DNA of 64,000 nt, from assembly GCA_910584245.1 (NCBI GenBank), contig CAJTZF010000006.1, positions 1 through 64,000 on the forward strand, read 5' to 3'. A model generated the notes under the pieces. It saw only the letters and a list, made by a program, of their open reading frames with translations. It ran no database searches and was not told the DNA's origin. Position 1 is the first letter of the stretch, and each line of letters starts with the position of its first letter. The translations under genes were made by a program, and so were the position numbers. This document shows positions 1 through 6,789 of the stretch, in pieces. The stretch is from an uncultured Eubacterium sp. (GTDB lineage: Bacteria > Bacillota > Clostridia > Lachnospirales > Lachnospiraceae).

Positions 1-53
1 CTGGCGGTCTATCTCTTGTTTTCGGTTGCTAGCTTCTTTACCGTACATGAGCA

Positions 54-536
54 TTGTCGGTAGGATTATCGCAGGGCGTTGCTCCTTTAGTGGGCTATTG
101 CTATGGAGGAAATGAGAAAAAACGAATGTCTGATATAGTGAAGTGTACGATGCTATATGGAATTCTCATGGGCGCGGTATTTACTGCGGTTTTCGTCCTT
201 CTTGGAAAGCCACTTGCGGCTATATTCCTGCAAGATAATGTTCTGATTGAACAAACGGGATATTTTTTGAAAATCCTCTGCTTATCAGCTCCTATGCTTG
301 GCGTTATCAATATGATAACGAGTTATTTTCAGGCATTAGGAAAAGCAATCAAATCACTAATCATTACCGTGCTAAGAAATGCCGTACTATTTATTCCGGG
401 AGTAATCATTTTGAATTACTTTTGGAAACTAAATGGCGTGATTGCAGCACAGCCCGTTGTTGAAACGGCTCTGACGATAATTTGCATATTTATGTATATC
501 CAAGATATACATTCAAGCGACCACTCCACACGCTAA
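54..536 (+). pseudogene. MATE family efflux transporter, C-terminal fragment
   Basis: About 160 residues resemble the last third of a MATE (MepA/DinF-like) drug/sodium antiporter. They include the GLSQG..PLVGYCYGG motif that follows the seventh helix in this family, then four hydrophobic segments and a VIAAQPVVET stretch typical of the last loop. Full-length members have about 450 residues. The open frame begins with TTG at 54; just upstream the same frame has stops at 30-32 and 48-50, and none of the three frames in bases 1-53 continues the expected MATE sequence. The gene therefore appears broken or rearranged at its 5' side rather than simply cut by the window edge, although a frameshift right at the boundary cannot be excluded. 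Probably non-functional. Confidence 0.6.
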
Positions 537-933
537 TGACTTCCAAGCCAAACAGGAAACGATCCGATGTCATATTTGTCTCCGCCCAGTCCGCCGGGTT
601 TTGGAAACATGAGCTTGAAATAGCTTTCATTCTTCATTGTAATAGAGCATTTAATAGAACCCATCCAGCCTTTTCTATTTCGCAGCTTTGAATGTCTGCC
701 AATAAAAAGCATGTTCCGATATCGGCCAAAAATATATCTGAGATAACTTCTTGTATATCCGCTTCGCTTGCGTCCGGGATGTGCCTGTCTTGCATATGAA
801 TACACTTCCTAAAAACTCCTATTACATTCGTTTCTTTCGATACTGCATGTATGCCCGCCAGCAGCGTTTCCCCACCGGGTATGTGTTCCCCCAAAGCCCG
901 CCGCATGTTTGTCTCATCAAAAATTCCAGACAT
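533..933 (-). pseudogene. Frameshifted gene of unknown function
   Basis: Two overlapping minus-strand frames join into one plausible protein. It starts at 933 (MSGIFDETNMRRALGEH) and runs to about 672. After loss of one base in an A-run (a TTTT run on the plus strand at 671-674) the reading moves to the next frame, which continues with KGWMGSIKCSITMKN and SYFKLMFPKPGGLGG to the stop near 533. Adding one A to the run restores a continuous protein of about 130 residues. The second half (GWMG followed by beta-like strands and FKLMFPK) recalls small PH-like/YokE-type bacterial proteins, but I cannot name a family with confidence. It could be a true pseudogene or a homopolymer sequencing error. 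Next to the broken MATE gene it suggests a decaying region. Confidence 0.5.
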
Positions 934-1004
934 ATCAAATCCTCCCCTATCACGTTTACAACATCCTATTTACCTTGTCCATATCCTCTTGCCAATATTG
1001 ATAA

Positions 1005-2066
1005 TTAGCGGCTCAGACATTCCCGCAAATGAATGAGGGCAGAAAGGGATGGCTCAAATATCCGGTCGAACAACCATACATAAACAGCCCCAAACAAATT
1101 ATTAAAAATCCTAAGAAAAATAGCCCATGACAGTCCGAAAACGGGCATGGCAACGGCAAGAGAACTAAAGGCGTTAAAAATAGTCTGCCATCCATAGCTG
1201 GCGGAAAATCCTGTGCCAATTCCGCCCACAATCCCCAGGTAGGAAATGGCTCCTTCCGGCAAAAGAAAATAAGCCGCCAGGAAAAGAAGGCTTCCCGCTA
1301 TATTTCCCGGAGCACGGTACCGCATACGGTCCGCTAAATCACTTCGAAAAGGCACGCACACAGACATTGCCGCGATACCGATCCACATAGGTTTGGGAAT
1401 ACCCAAAAGGGAAGCGATCAGCATTACGCTGGAAATGGTGAGAGTGAGACGAAGCTGCCACCGGGTACGGGCGGAGGATAGGTCAAACTCCTGAAAAAGA
1501 CTCTTAAACGTCCGCTTATACGTTTTTTTCCTATGATTACGATAAAAGACAGCCGCTGTTATAACCGCACCGACAAAAAGACCGAGCAGTCGTTTGTTAT
1601 ACGCCTCGCCGCTGACATCATATCCCTGAAGCAGAAGATAGGCAAGAACTAGCGTGGAGTGATTGAACATAATTACATTGTGGCATCCAAGCAGCATTAA
1701 AAGCATAATAAAGATGGCATTTGTGCCAAAAGCCCATCCTGCCGGAAGGATATTGGATAGCTTTGGGCCAACTGCCAATATGCCAAATACGATTAAAACA
1801 TTCCATGTGCCATGCGATACACGAATTCCAAAGTCAGCGCTTCGGAATACCATAATACTAAGAAGTACCGCAAGCCCGGCCGAGCTATTTTCGGCGCCAA
1901 ATAAAATGCTAAATAGCGCGATAAATACCGTGCAAAAAGCTATGTTTAAAAAAATCTTGAATAAATAGATCCCGGTATGCTTCCATTTATCTTTTGGGCT
2001 TTCAAAACTTGAAATATAAGCTTTTGAACCGGCCTGGTTAAGTTGTAGCTCCTGATAAAAAGTCAT
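1005..2066 (-). CDS. FUSC-type aromatic acid/xenobiotic exporter-like membrane protein
   Basis: This 353-residue membrane protein has two blocks of hydrophobic helices, residues about 31-175 and 205-345, separated by a basic cytoplasmic linker (YRNHRKKTYKR, around residue 175-187). The arrangement matches the FUSC / aromatic acid exporter family, which pumps aromatic acids and other toxic compounds across the membrane. The second block carries PKPMWIGIAAMSVCVPF, close to the conserved motif of that family. The start overlaps the last four bases of the upstream MarR regulator, so the two are translationally coupled and the exporter is probably induced when the regulator releases its operator. 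Substrate unknown. Family assignment fairly safe, function inferred. Confidence 0.75.
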   Translation of the reverse strand: MTFYQELQLNQAGSKAYISSFESPKDKWKHTGIYLFKIFLNIAFCTVFIALFSILFGAENSSAGLAVLLSIMVFRSADFGIRVSHGTWNVLIVFGILAVGPKLSNILPAGWAFGTNAIFIMLLMLLGCHNVIMFNHSTLVLAYLLLQGYDVSGEAYNKRLLGLFVGAVITAAVFYRNHRKKTYKRTFKSLFQEFDLSSARTRWQLRLTLTISSVMLIASLLGIPKPMWIGIAAMSVCVPFRSDLADRMRYRAPGNIAGSLLFLAAYFLLPEGAISYLGIVGGIGTGFSASYGWQTIFNAFSSLAVAMPVFGLSWAIFLRIFNNLFGAVYVWLFDRIFEPSLSALIHLRECLSR

Positions 2067-2506
2067 TCGGTTACCTCCTTACTCTGTAACATAATATTTG
2101 CCTCTTTGATCTGTGCTAATAAAGATTCAAATCGTTCTTCCCCAACGGTTCTCCGAAGTCTGTAGACCGGCTTCAGATAATGCTGGTACGTCTGCTGCAA
2201 TTCCAGATTTCCCTTTTCTGTAATATGGAGAGTATAACTCCGTTTATCCTTTTCACTATAGTGCTTCACAAGAAATTCTTTCTTTCCCAGGCTCTCAATC
2301 AAACGGCTTACCGCAGATTTGCTCAAACCGATAAGTACGGTCAATTCCAGCGGCTTCAGCGGTGCATCCGATAAAAGGATACGGGACAGCACATCCAACT
2401 CCTGCGGAGTGGCGGCCCCTTTTCGCCTCCCTCTCAAATTAAGACTTGCAAAAAGCCGGATTTCCTGCATTTTTTCCATCATGTCTATCCAGTCAAAATC
2501 ATCCAT
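2063..2506 (-). CDS. MarR family transcriptional regulator
   Basis: This 147-residue protein carries a winged helix at residues about 33-105: TPQELDVLSRILL leads in, LSKSAVSRLIESL is the recognition helix, and the wing has the DKRSYTLHITEKG pattern that is diagnostic for MarR proteins. The flanking N- and C-terminal helices would form the dimer interface. MarR repressors bind short palindromes and release them when a phenolic or other ligand binds. It is the first gene of a two-gene unit with the FUSC exporter (ATGA-type overlap). A consensus promoter and a 15-bp palindrome lie directly upstream, so autorepression together with the exporter is likely. Confidence 0.9.
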   Translation of the reverse strand: MDDFDWIDMMEKMQEIRLFASLNLRGRRKGAATPQELDVLSRILLSDAPLKPLELTVLIGLSKSAVSRLIESLGKKEFLVKHYSEKDKRSYTLHITEKGNLELQQTYQHYLKPVYRLRRTVGEERFESLLAQIKEANIMLQSKEVTE

Positions 2507-2539
2507 AATTACGTGTGTCTCCTAAAGCAATAAAGTATA

Positions 2540-2554
2540 GTTTACATTGTGAAC
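2540..2554. promoter_or_regulatory. Putative MarR operator palindrome
   Basis: A 15-bp imperfect palindrome GTTTACATTGTGAAC (pattern GTT-N-ACA-N-TGT-N-AAC) lies right downstream of the -10 box of the marR promoter, at the expected start of transcription. Its position and symmetry fit an operator through which the MarR protein represses its own gene and the exporter. Inference from position; no known site was compared. Confidence 0.6.
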
Positions 2555-2557
2555 AAC

Positions 2558-2586
2558 ATTCTATAATAAAAACAAACGATTGTCAA
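2558..2586 (-). promoter_or_regulatory. Sigma-A promoter of the marR-exporter unit
   Basis: Reading leftward there is a perfect -35 TTGACA (2581-2586), a 17-bp spacer and a -10 TAGAAT (2558-2563, five of six consensus bases). It drives marR and the FUSC exporter and is followed at once by the palindrome at 2540-2554. Confidence 0.75.
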
Positions 2587-2713
2587 TAGGTTTTTGAAAA
2601 TATCCTTTTATAGACTAAAATTCATTATAGAAAAAATCCAAATTTTGTGTTAAAATAATACTATCCGTTTGGGATTTGACACTGAAAATATAGAAAAATA
2701 AGGAGTAAGAGTT

Positions 2714-3178
2714 ATGATACGAATATTATTTGTGTGTCACGGCAATATTTGCCGTTCACCGATGGCTGAATATATATTCCGCGACTATGTGGAAAAACAA
2801 GGGGTCGGCGACCGGTTTCATATCGAATCTGCCGCCACCAGCACAGAGGAACTAGGCAATCCCGTTCACCCAGGAACAAGAAAGGTTCTTCACAGCCTTG
2901 GTATTGACGCCTCGGGCCACCGGGCAAGACAGCTTCGTTCCTCCGATTATATTAAATTTGATTATTTTATCGGTATGGATTCAAGAAATATACGAAATAT
3001 GATAAGAATTTTTAAAGATGATCCACTGGGAAAAATATATAAGTTCCTCTCCTTCTCGGAACGCCCCAGAGACATTGCGGATCCCTGGTATACAGGACAA
3101 TTTGACGAAACATTTATAGATGTCTGTGACGGATGCGAGACATTTTATAGGTATTTGCAAGAGCAAAATATGATATAA
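2714..3178 (+). CDS. Low-molecular-weight protein tyrosine phosphatase
   Basis: The 154-residue protein begins with the P-loop CHGNICRS, giving the C-X5-R phosphatase signature with nucleophile Cys8 and Arg14. It has the general-acid Asp in DPWY at residue 123 and the usual length of the family (about 150). LMW phosphatases (YwlE, PtpA, Wzb types) remove phosphate from tyrosine, or from arginine in YwlE. Here Cys13 and Ser15 follow the common bacterial pattern, and the residues that separate arginine from tyrosine specificity cannot be judged by eye. A GGAG-type ribosome site lies a few bases before the ATG. No kinase or polysaccharide genes are adjacent, so the target is open. It is probably transcribed alone or with the reductase downstream. 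Confidence 0.9.
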   Translation: MIRILFVCHGNICRSPMAEYIFRDYVEKQGVGDRFHIESAATSTEELGNPVHPGTRKVLHSLGIDASGHRARQLRSSDYIKFDYFIGMDSRNIRNMIRIFKDDPLGKIYKFLSFSERPRDIADPWYTGQFDETFIDVCDGCETFYRYLQEQNMI

Positions 3179-3233
3179 TGATACCGAGTAAAGACAATTA
3201 TAAAAGAGAATAGGAAAGAGAAAAGGAGAAGCT

Positions 3234-3854
3234 ATGAAAGTATTATTAGTAAACGGAAGTCCGCACAAAGAGGGCTGCACGTACACAGCTTTAAAAGAAG
3301 CGGCAGGAGCATTGGAGAAAAATGGTATAGAAACCGAAATATTCTGGGTCGGTGTAAAAGAAGTGGCAGGATGTATCGGTTGTGGCGCATGCGCAAAAGG
3401 AGATGGCTGTTTCCGAAAAGACGTGGTAAATGAATTTGTCGCGAAAGCGGGCGCAGCAGATGGGTACATATTTGGATCACCCGTTCATTATGCGGCGGCA
3501 ACGGGAGCGCTTACCTCCTTTATGGACCGTGCTTTCTACAGTGGTGGTAAAGAAATGACCGGAAAACCGGGTGCGGCCGTCGTTAGCTGCCGGCGCGGCG
3601 GCGCCTCTGCTGCATTTGACCAGCTAAACAAATACTTTACAATCAATTGCATGCCAATCGTATCTTCTCAGTACTGGAACCAGGTACATGGCAGCAATGC
3701 CGAAGAAGTCAAACGCGACGCCGAGGGCATGCAAACTATGAGAACCCTCGGAAACAATATGGCCTGGTTAATCAAATGCATCCAGGCGGGGAAAGAACAG
3801 GGAATTTGTTTTCCGGAACGCGAGCCGGTACAGCGCACCAGCTTTATCCGGTAA
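3234..3854 (+). CDS. Flavodoxin-like NAD(P)H-dependent oxidoreductase
   Basis: This 206-residue protein has the flavodoxin-like fold start (MKVLLVNGSP, FMN phosphate loop), the GSPVHYAAATG segment that contacts the flavin ring, and a cysteine cluster C47-x2-C50-x2-C53-x5-C59 (CIGCGAC then GDGC). The cluster is typical of the NADPH-dependent FMN reductase / iron-sulfur flavoprotein family common in anaerobes. It should bind FMN and reduce quinones, nitro compounds or metals with NAD(P)H; in some relatives the cysteines hold a [4Fe-4S] cluster. The start at 3234 has an AAAGGAG site six bases upstream. It lies 55 bp after the phosphatase on the same strand. The physiological substrate is unknown. 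Confidence 0.85.
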   Translation: MKVLLVNGSPHKEGCTYTALKEAAGALEKNGIETEIFWVGVKEVAGCIGCGACAKGDGCFRKDVVNEFVAKAGAADGYIFGSPVHYAAATGALTSFMDRAFYSGGKEMTGKPGAAVVSCRRGGASAAFDQLNKYFTINCMPIVSSQYWNQVHGSNAEEVKRDAEGMQTMRTLGNNMAWLIKCIQAGKEQGICFPEREPVQRTSFIR

Positions 3855-3948
3855 TTACACAGCTTTCGTTTTTGTACGTACGAGTGATCTGTAACCTTCT
3901 TGAACGAAATCTCATACGTTATTAAAAAAAGAGATTGACGTGATCATT

Positions 3949-4422
3949 ATGGATTATTCTGGATTCGAACCCGTGGCTGGCTCTATTATAAACATTTCCA
4001 ACGGAAATGGCTGTTGCAGCCAGATGATAACGCTTCGGACGGGGAACGGAATTGTGAATTTTCATGTAGATGCCGAAACGTTGGTGATTGATAACAGACA
4101 GCTCCGGCGGGGAATGCAGGTAGTGGCATTTTATGACAGCTTTCTCCCTGTACCCCTTATTTTCCCGCCCCAATACCGCGCACAGATTGTAGCCGTTCCG
4201 GGACGGAATGAACAAGTAGTTCTCAGTTACTTTGACCAAAACCTGTTGGCTGGCGACCGTTCACTGCAATTGAACCTTGGCGACAATACGGAAATACGAA
4301 CTGTAAATGGCCAAAACTTTCGGTGCAGCCCTGGCGGACATATGCTCCTCGTTTTCTATTCTTCTACGACAAGGAGCCTGCCGCCCCAGACGACCCCACG
4401 GAAAATCGTGGTGTTATGTTAG
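3949..4422 (+). CDS. Unknown protein with an internal duplication
   Basis: I do not recognise the family. The 157-residue product (ATG at 3949; an in-frame GTG at 3940 is the alternative) is rich in predicted beta strands and seems to consist of two related halves. The first contains RRGMQVVAFYDSFLPVPLIF then PPQYRAQIVAV. The second contains GGHMLLVFYSSTTRS then LPPQTTPRKIVVL. Both share the order G-x-x-(V/L)-x-FY, about ten residues, PPQ, then a basic residue and IV. This suggests a tandem repeat of a small beta-barrel (OB-like) module. There is no signal peptide and no clear catalytic motif. It is followed by an intrinsic terminator and so ends its transcription unit. The ribosome binding site is weak. 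Confidence 0.65.
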   Translation: MDYSGFEPVAGSIINISNGNGCCSQMITLRTGNGIVNFHVDAETLVIDNRQLRRGMQVVAFYDSFLPVPLIFPPQYRAQIVAVPGRNEQVVLSYFDQNLLAGDRSLQLNLGDNTEIRTVNGQNFRCSPGGHMLLVFYSSTTRSLPPQTTPRKIVVLC

Positions 4423-4453
4423 CGCCAAAGAAAAATACCGTATTCTGACTGAC

Positions 4454-4499
4454 AAAAAGAATGTCCTTCCGGCCACATGGCCTTCCGGACATTCTTTTT
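4454..4499 (+). terminator. Intrinsic terminator
   Basis: Thirteen-base arms (AAAAAGAATGTCC at 4454-4466, GGACATTCTTTTT at 4487-4499) enclose a loop that itself holds GGCC-ACAT-GGCC. A T-tract follows on the plus strand, and the A-tract lets it work in both directions. It closes the 2714-4422 genes and would also stop antisense readthrough. Confidence 0.8.
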
Positions 4500-4669
4500 C
4501 TTTCTTATTGAAATATGCGCTTATTCTCAATTTCCATCCGTGGCAACAACCGGGTCAAAACTGAATACTAAAGAAATATCCATTTTATCTGCTGTCGTCC
4601 ATGCCTTAGCTGGTTTTGCAGCGGCGTCACCCAGGATTTTAAAGCCACTGCCTTCTATTCAAAAGCCGC

Positions 4670-5482
4670 TTACTGCAGAAGGGAGAGTACACCCTGATTT
4701 GCCTGGTTTGCCTGGGAAAGCATGGATGTAGCTGCCTGCTGGAGAATGCTCTCTTTCGAGAATCTTGTCATCTCGTCCGCCATGTCTGTATCACGGATGC
4801 GGGACTCCGCAGACTGCATGTTCTCAGCCGTATTGTCATCTACCTTGATCGTATATTCCAGGCGGTTCTGGATTGCACCAAGCTTGGAACGCTCTGTAGA
4901 AACAGCTTTCAACATATCATCCACCGTGGCAATTACACTGCTGTTGGCAGCAGCACCACCTGTCACATCAATGTCCGTCCAATCCGTTTTGGCAATCGAC
5001 ACTTCAATTCCCTGCGCATCGTTGGCGCCAATCTGAAGCCACTGGTCGGTATAAGTTCCGTCTAAAAGCTTCTTCTTATTAAACTCTGTATCCGTATTAA
5101 TTCTTTCATACTCTTCCTTCAATTTATCAATCTCATCCTGGATTTTCTGGAAATCGTCCTCATTATCCGCTTCCAAAACACCAGAGTTGGCCGCCTGCAC
5201 TACAAGCTCCCTTGTTCTCTGCAAAATAGCGTGCTGCTGGTCCATCGCGCCTTCCGCTGTCTGGATAAGGGAAATGCCGTCCTGGGCATTATCCGACGCA
5301 CGGTTTAAACCGCGTACCTGAGCTCTCATTTTCTCAGAAATAGCAAGACCTGCTGCGTCATCTGCGGCGCGGTTGATCCGATAACCGCTGGAAAGCTTCT
5401 CGGTTGCCTTTGATAAATTGTTTCCTACGATACCAAGCTGTCTGTTGGCATTCATTGATGTAATGTTGTGTTGTACGATCAT
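4670..5482 (-). CDS. hag: Flagellin
   Basis: The 270-residue filament protein has the conserved D0/D1 ends: MIVQHNITSMNANRQL, then KLSSGYRINRAADDAAGLAI at the N-terminus, and a C-terminal region ending ILQQAATSMLSQANQ...GVLSLLQ. The central part is short (residues about 140-190), so the variable D2/D3 domains are missing, as in Bacillus Hag and many Lachnospiraceae flagellins. It assembles outside the cell after type III export, so there is no signal peptide. It lies 160 bp downstream of a csrA homologue. Its leader holds a GGGA-loop hairpin and an SD sequence matching a CsrA site, which points to translational repression. The ATG at 5480-5482 has ACAAGGAGGT upstream. Confidence 0.97.
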   Translation of the reverse strand: MIVQHNITSMNANRQLGIVGNNLSKATEKLSSGYRINRAADDAAGLAISEKMRAQVRGLNRASDNAQDGISLIQTAEGAMDQQHAILQRTRELVVQAANSGVLEADNEDDFQKIQDEIDKLKEEYERINTDTEFNKKKLLDGTYTDQWLQIGANDAQGIEVSIAKTDWTDIDVTGGAAANSSVIATVDDMLKAVSTERSKLGAIQNRLEYTIKVDDNTAENMQSAESRIRDTDMADEMTRFSKESILQQAATSMLSQANQANQGVLSLLQ

Positions 5483-5490
5483 ATTAAATT

Positions 5491-5547
5491 ACCTCCTTGT
5501 TTGCGTCATAAAATGACTTCTGTTCCGCTGCAAATCCCTTTGCAGCG
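5491..5547 (-). promoter_or_regulatory. Flagellin leader with two CsrA-type sites
   Basis: The flagellin 5' leader contains a hairpin (5526-5547) with a nine-base-pair stem, core GCTGCAAA-GGGA-TTTGCAGC, that shows GGGA in its loop. Twenty-five bases further down, the Shine-Dalgarno region ACAAGGAGGT (5491-5500) agrees with the CsrA consensus ACARGGAUGU at nine of ten bases. The hairpin site agrees at about eight of ten. The pair mirrors the BS1/BS2 arrangement in the Bacillus subtilis hag leader, where CsrA bridges both sites and blocks translation. Sequence features are direct; CsrA binding is inferred. Confidence 0.7.
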
Positions 5548-5642
5548 CCTGTTTTCGTTTCTTTATTATAATATCTGGAAAAATGATTTGCTCATCGCGG
5601 GCCCTGCGGCGAGCGCCTCCCCCTCCCAGTTATTATCATGAT

Positions 5643-5900
5643 TTAACCCTGGGCGCGGTGCGGCTTCATTCCCTTTTTCAAACGGAACCTCTTCGGAAGC
5701 TCCGGCTCTGCATAATACGCTGCAGCACGGTTCTTCCGTTCCGGATGACGTTTCTCGAGCACCGTGCTCCGCACGATATCCACCTCTTTCGGAGCATCCA
5801 CCATTATCCTCAGATGATTGCCCGTGCCCCCCAGAAAAACGATCTTAATATCATCGCCCAGCATAAGATATTCCTCTGTACTGAGTGTTAAACGAAGCAT
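5643..5900 (-). CDS. csrA: CsrA-family translational regulator, divergent
   Basis: From the ATG at 5898-5900, which has GGGAGGTG upstream, the product is 85 residues. The core (YLMLGDDIKIVFLGGTGNHL, then RIMVDAPKEVDIVRS) matches CsrA, including GDD, the GN turn, the VDAPKEV signature and the Arg corresponding to R44. The N-terminal strand reads MLRLTLST where canonical CsrA has MLILTRK/R, so the basic residues at positions 6-7 are Leu-Ser. A basic tail of about 25 residues (ERKNRAAAYY, then PKRFRLKKGMK) follows the usual end. CsrA binds GGA loops in mRNA leaders; next to flagellin the natural target is the hag leader. A longer in-frame start at 5951 exists but has no ribosome site. FliW, its usual antagonist, is not in the window. 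Confidence 0.85.
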   Translation of the reverse strand: MLRLTLSTEEYLMLGDDIKIVFLGGTGNHLRIMVDAPKEVDIVRSTVLEKRHPERKNRAAAYYAEPELPKRFRLKKGMKPHRAQG

Positions 5901-5906
5901 AAAAAC

Positions 5907-5916
5907 ACCTCCCTGT
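5907..5916 (-). promoter_or_regulatory. CsrA-type site in the csrA ribosome binding site
   Basis: The csrA Shine-Dalgarno region reads ACAGGGAGGT on the minus strand, nine of ten bases matching the CsrA consensus ACARGGAUGU with the invariant GGA. This suggests that CsrA represses its own translation. It rests on motif match only. Confidence 0.5.
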
Positions 5917-5944
5917 GAATGTGGCATCCCTGCCAATCTATTTC

Positions 5945-5969
5945 GCAACAATTGTTTATAAACCGTTGC
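5945..5969. repeat. Left inverted repeat of putative invertible segment
   Basis: This 25-bp element reads, on the minus strand, GCAAC-GG-TTTATAAAC-AATT-GTTGC. It matches the element at 6693-6717 (plus strand) at 22 of 25 bases, so the two copies are inverted with respect to each other and enclose the tyrosine recombinase gene. Each copy has outer GCAAC/GTTGC arms around an asymmetric centre, as in the core sites of tyrosine recombinases. Similarity ends outside the 25 bp. It lies in the leader of csrA. Confidence 0.65.
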
Positions 5970-5989
5970 GTAATGTAGTAAACTTATTT

Positions 5990-6015
5990 TTATCGGAAAG
6001 AGGAACTAAGGTTCA
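5990..6015 (-). promoter_or_regulatory. Sigma-28 (SigD/FliA)-like promoter facing csrA-flagellin
   Basis: On the minus strand there is a -35-like TGAA (6012-6015), a 14-bp spacer and the -10 box TCCGATAA (5990-5997). The -10 differs from the flagellar consensus GCCGATAA by one base, and TGAA differs from TAAA by one. It points left into csrA and flagellin and lies about 20 bp inside the left inverted repeat, hence within the segment bounded by the two repeats. Recombination between the repeats would turn it away from csrA. Confidence 0.55.
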
Positions 6016-6056
6016 TGCATTTCCTCAAATACATAATAAAGAAAGAAGGTTTTAAA

Positions 6057-6638
6057 ATGGGAACGACAATACCGATAAAAAGTAAAAGGAAGTTAGTAGA
6101 ATTCCGCAATTACTACAGAGATGTAAATTACAACCCCAGAAATTACGCACTCATCGTACTAGGGTTAAATTCCGCGCTTCGGATCGGAGACATTCTGGCA
6201 TTACGGTGGGAGGATGTCTATATCCAGGAAAAAAAGAAATACCGGGAACATATTTCCATCATTGAAAAAAAAACAGGAAAAAGAAATGTTCTGGCCATCA
6301 ACGCCCCCACTCAGGAAGCACTTGAGTTCTACCGGAAATCAATTAAAACATTTAAGCAAAAGAGCTTTATCTTTATCAGCCAGAAAAGGCCTTATAATGG
6401 AATCAGCCGTTCACAGGCATTCCGCATTATAAAAAAAGCCGCGGGCCACTGCGGGATGGACAGCCACATCAGCTGCCATTCCCTCCGCAAAACCTTTGGC
6501 TACTTTGCCTGGCAGAATGGAATTCCGCCGGCTCTCCTTATGAGTATTTACAATCACTCTTCCTATGATATAACGAAACGGTACCTCTGTATTGACCAAA
6601 TAGAAAAAGATCAGGTGTATTTAGAAACTTTTTTATAA
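6057..6638 (+). CDS. Small tyrosine recombinase (site-specific integrase/invertase)
   Basis: The 193-residue protein (start chosen at 6057 with AGAAGG upstream; an in-frame start at 6015 lacks a site) consists almost wholly of a tyrosine recombinase catalytic domain. The active-site residues are visible: Arg42 (NSALRIGDIL), Lys near 75 (KKTGKRN), His141-x2-Arg144 (CHSLRKTFGY), His167 (YNHSS) and nucleophile Tyr176 (TKRYLCID). The separate core-binding domain of phage integrases is missing, as in FimB/FimE-type invertases that flip promoters. No phage or transposon genes are nearby. The gene lies between two inverted 25-bp sites and next to the csrA-flagellin leader, so a role in DNA inversion is plausible. 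Confidence 0.9.
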   Translation: MGTTIPIKSKRKLVEFRNYYRDVNYNPRNYALIVLGLNSALRIGDILALRWEDVYIQEKKKYREHISIIEKKTGKRNVLAINAPTQEALEFYRKSIKTFKQKSFIFISQKRPYNGISRSQAFRIIKKAAGHCGMDSHISCHSLRKTFGYFAWQNGIPPALLMSIYNHSSYDITKRYLCIDQIEKDQVYLETFL

Positions 6639-6692
6639 TAGGGGTTAAGTAAATGAACATTGCTCCGATATATATAGTATAAAAACAAAAAT

Positions 6693-6717
6693 GCAACATT
6701 TTATAAACAAATGTTGC
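6693..6717. repeat. Right inverted repeat, also able to act as terminator
   Basis: GCAAC-AT-TTTATAAAC-AAAT-GTTGC, the inverted partner of 5945-5969 with 22 of 25 bases equal. With its flanks (AAAAAT before, ATTTTT after) it also forms a 15-bp stem followed by T residues, so it can serve as the intrinsic terminator of the recombinase gene and, read from the other side, of the alpha-galactosidase mRNA. The shared asymmetric centre TTTATAAAC argues that it is more than a terminator. Confidence 0.65.
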
Positions 6718-6789
6718 ATTTTTATTATGTCCCAAATTTCAGAAAACAATTCAAGATAAAGATACCCATGTCCGGCGGAATCTGCCCGC

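Noticed and set aside
5562..5572. TATAAT box close to the flagellin gene as its own sigma-A promoter
   Set aside because: No -35 element at the right spacing (GAGCAA there), and flagellin is normally under sigma-28; left unannotated, although a separate flagellin promoter cannot be excluded.
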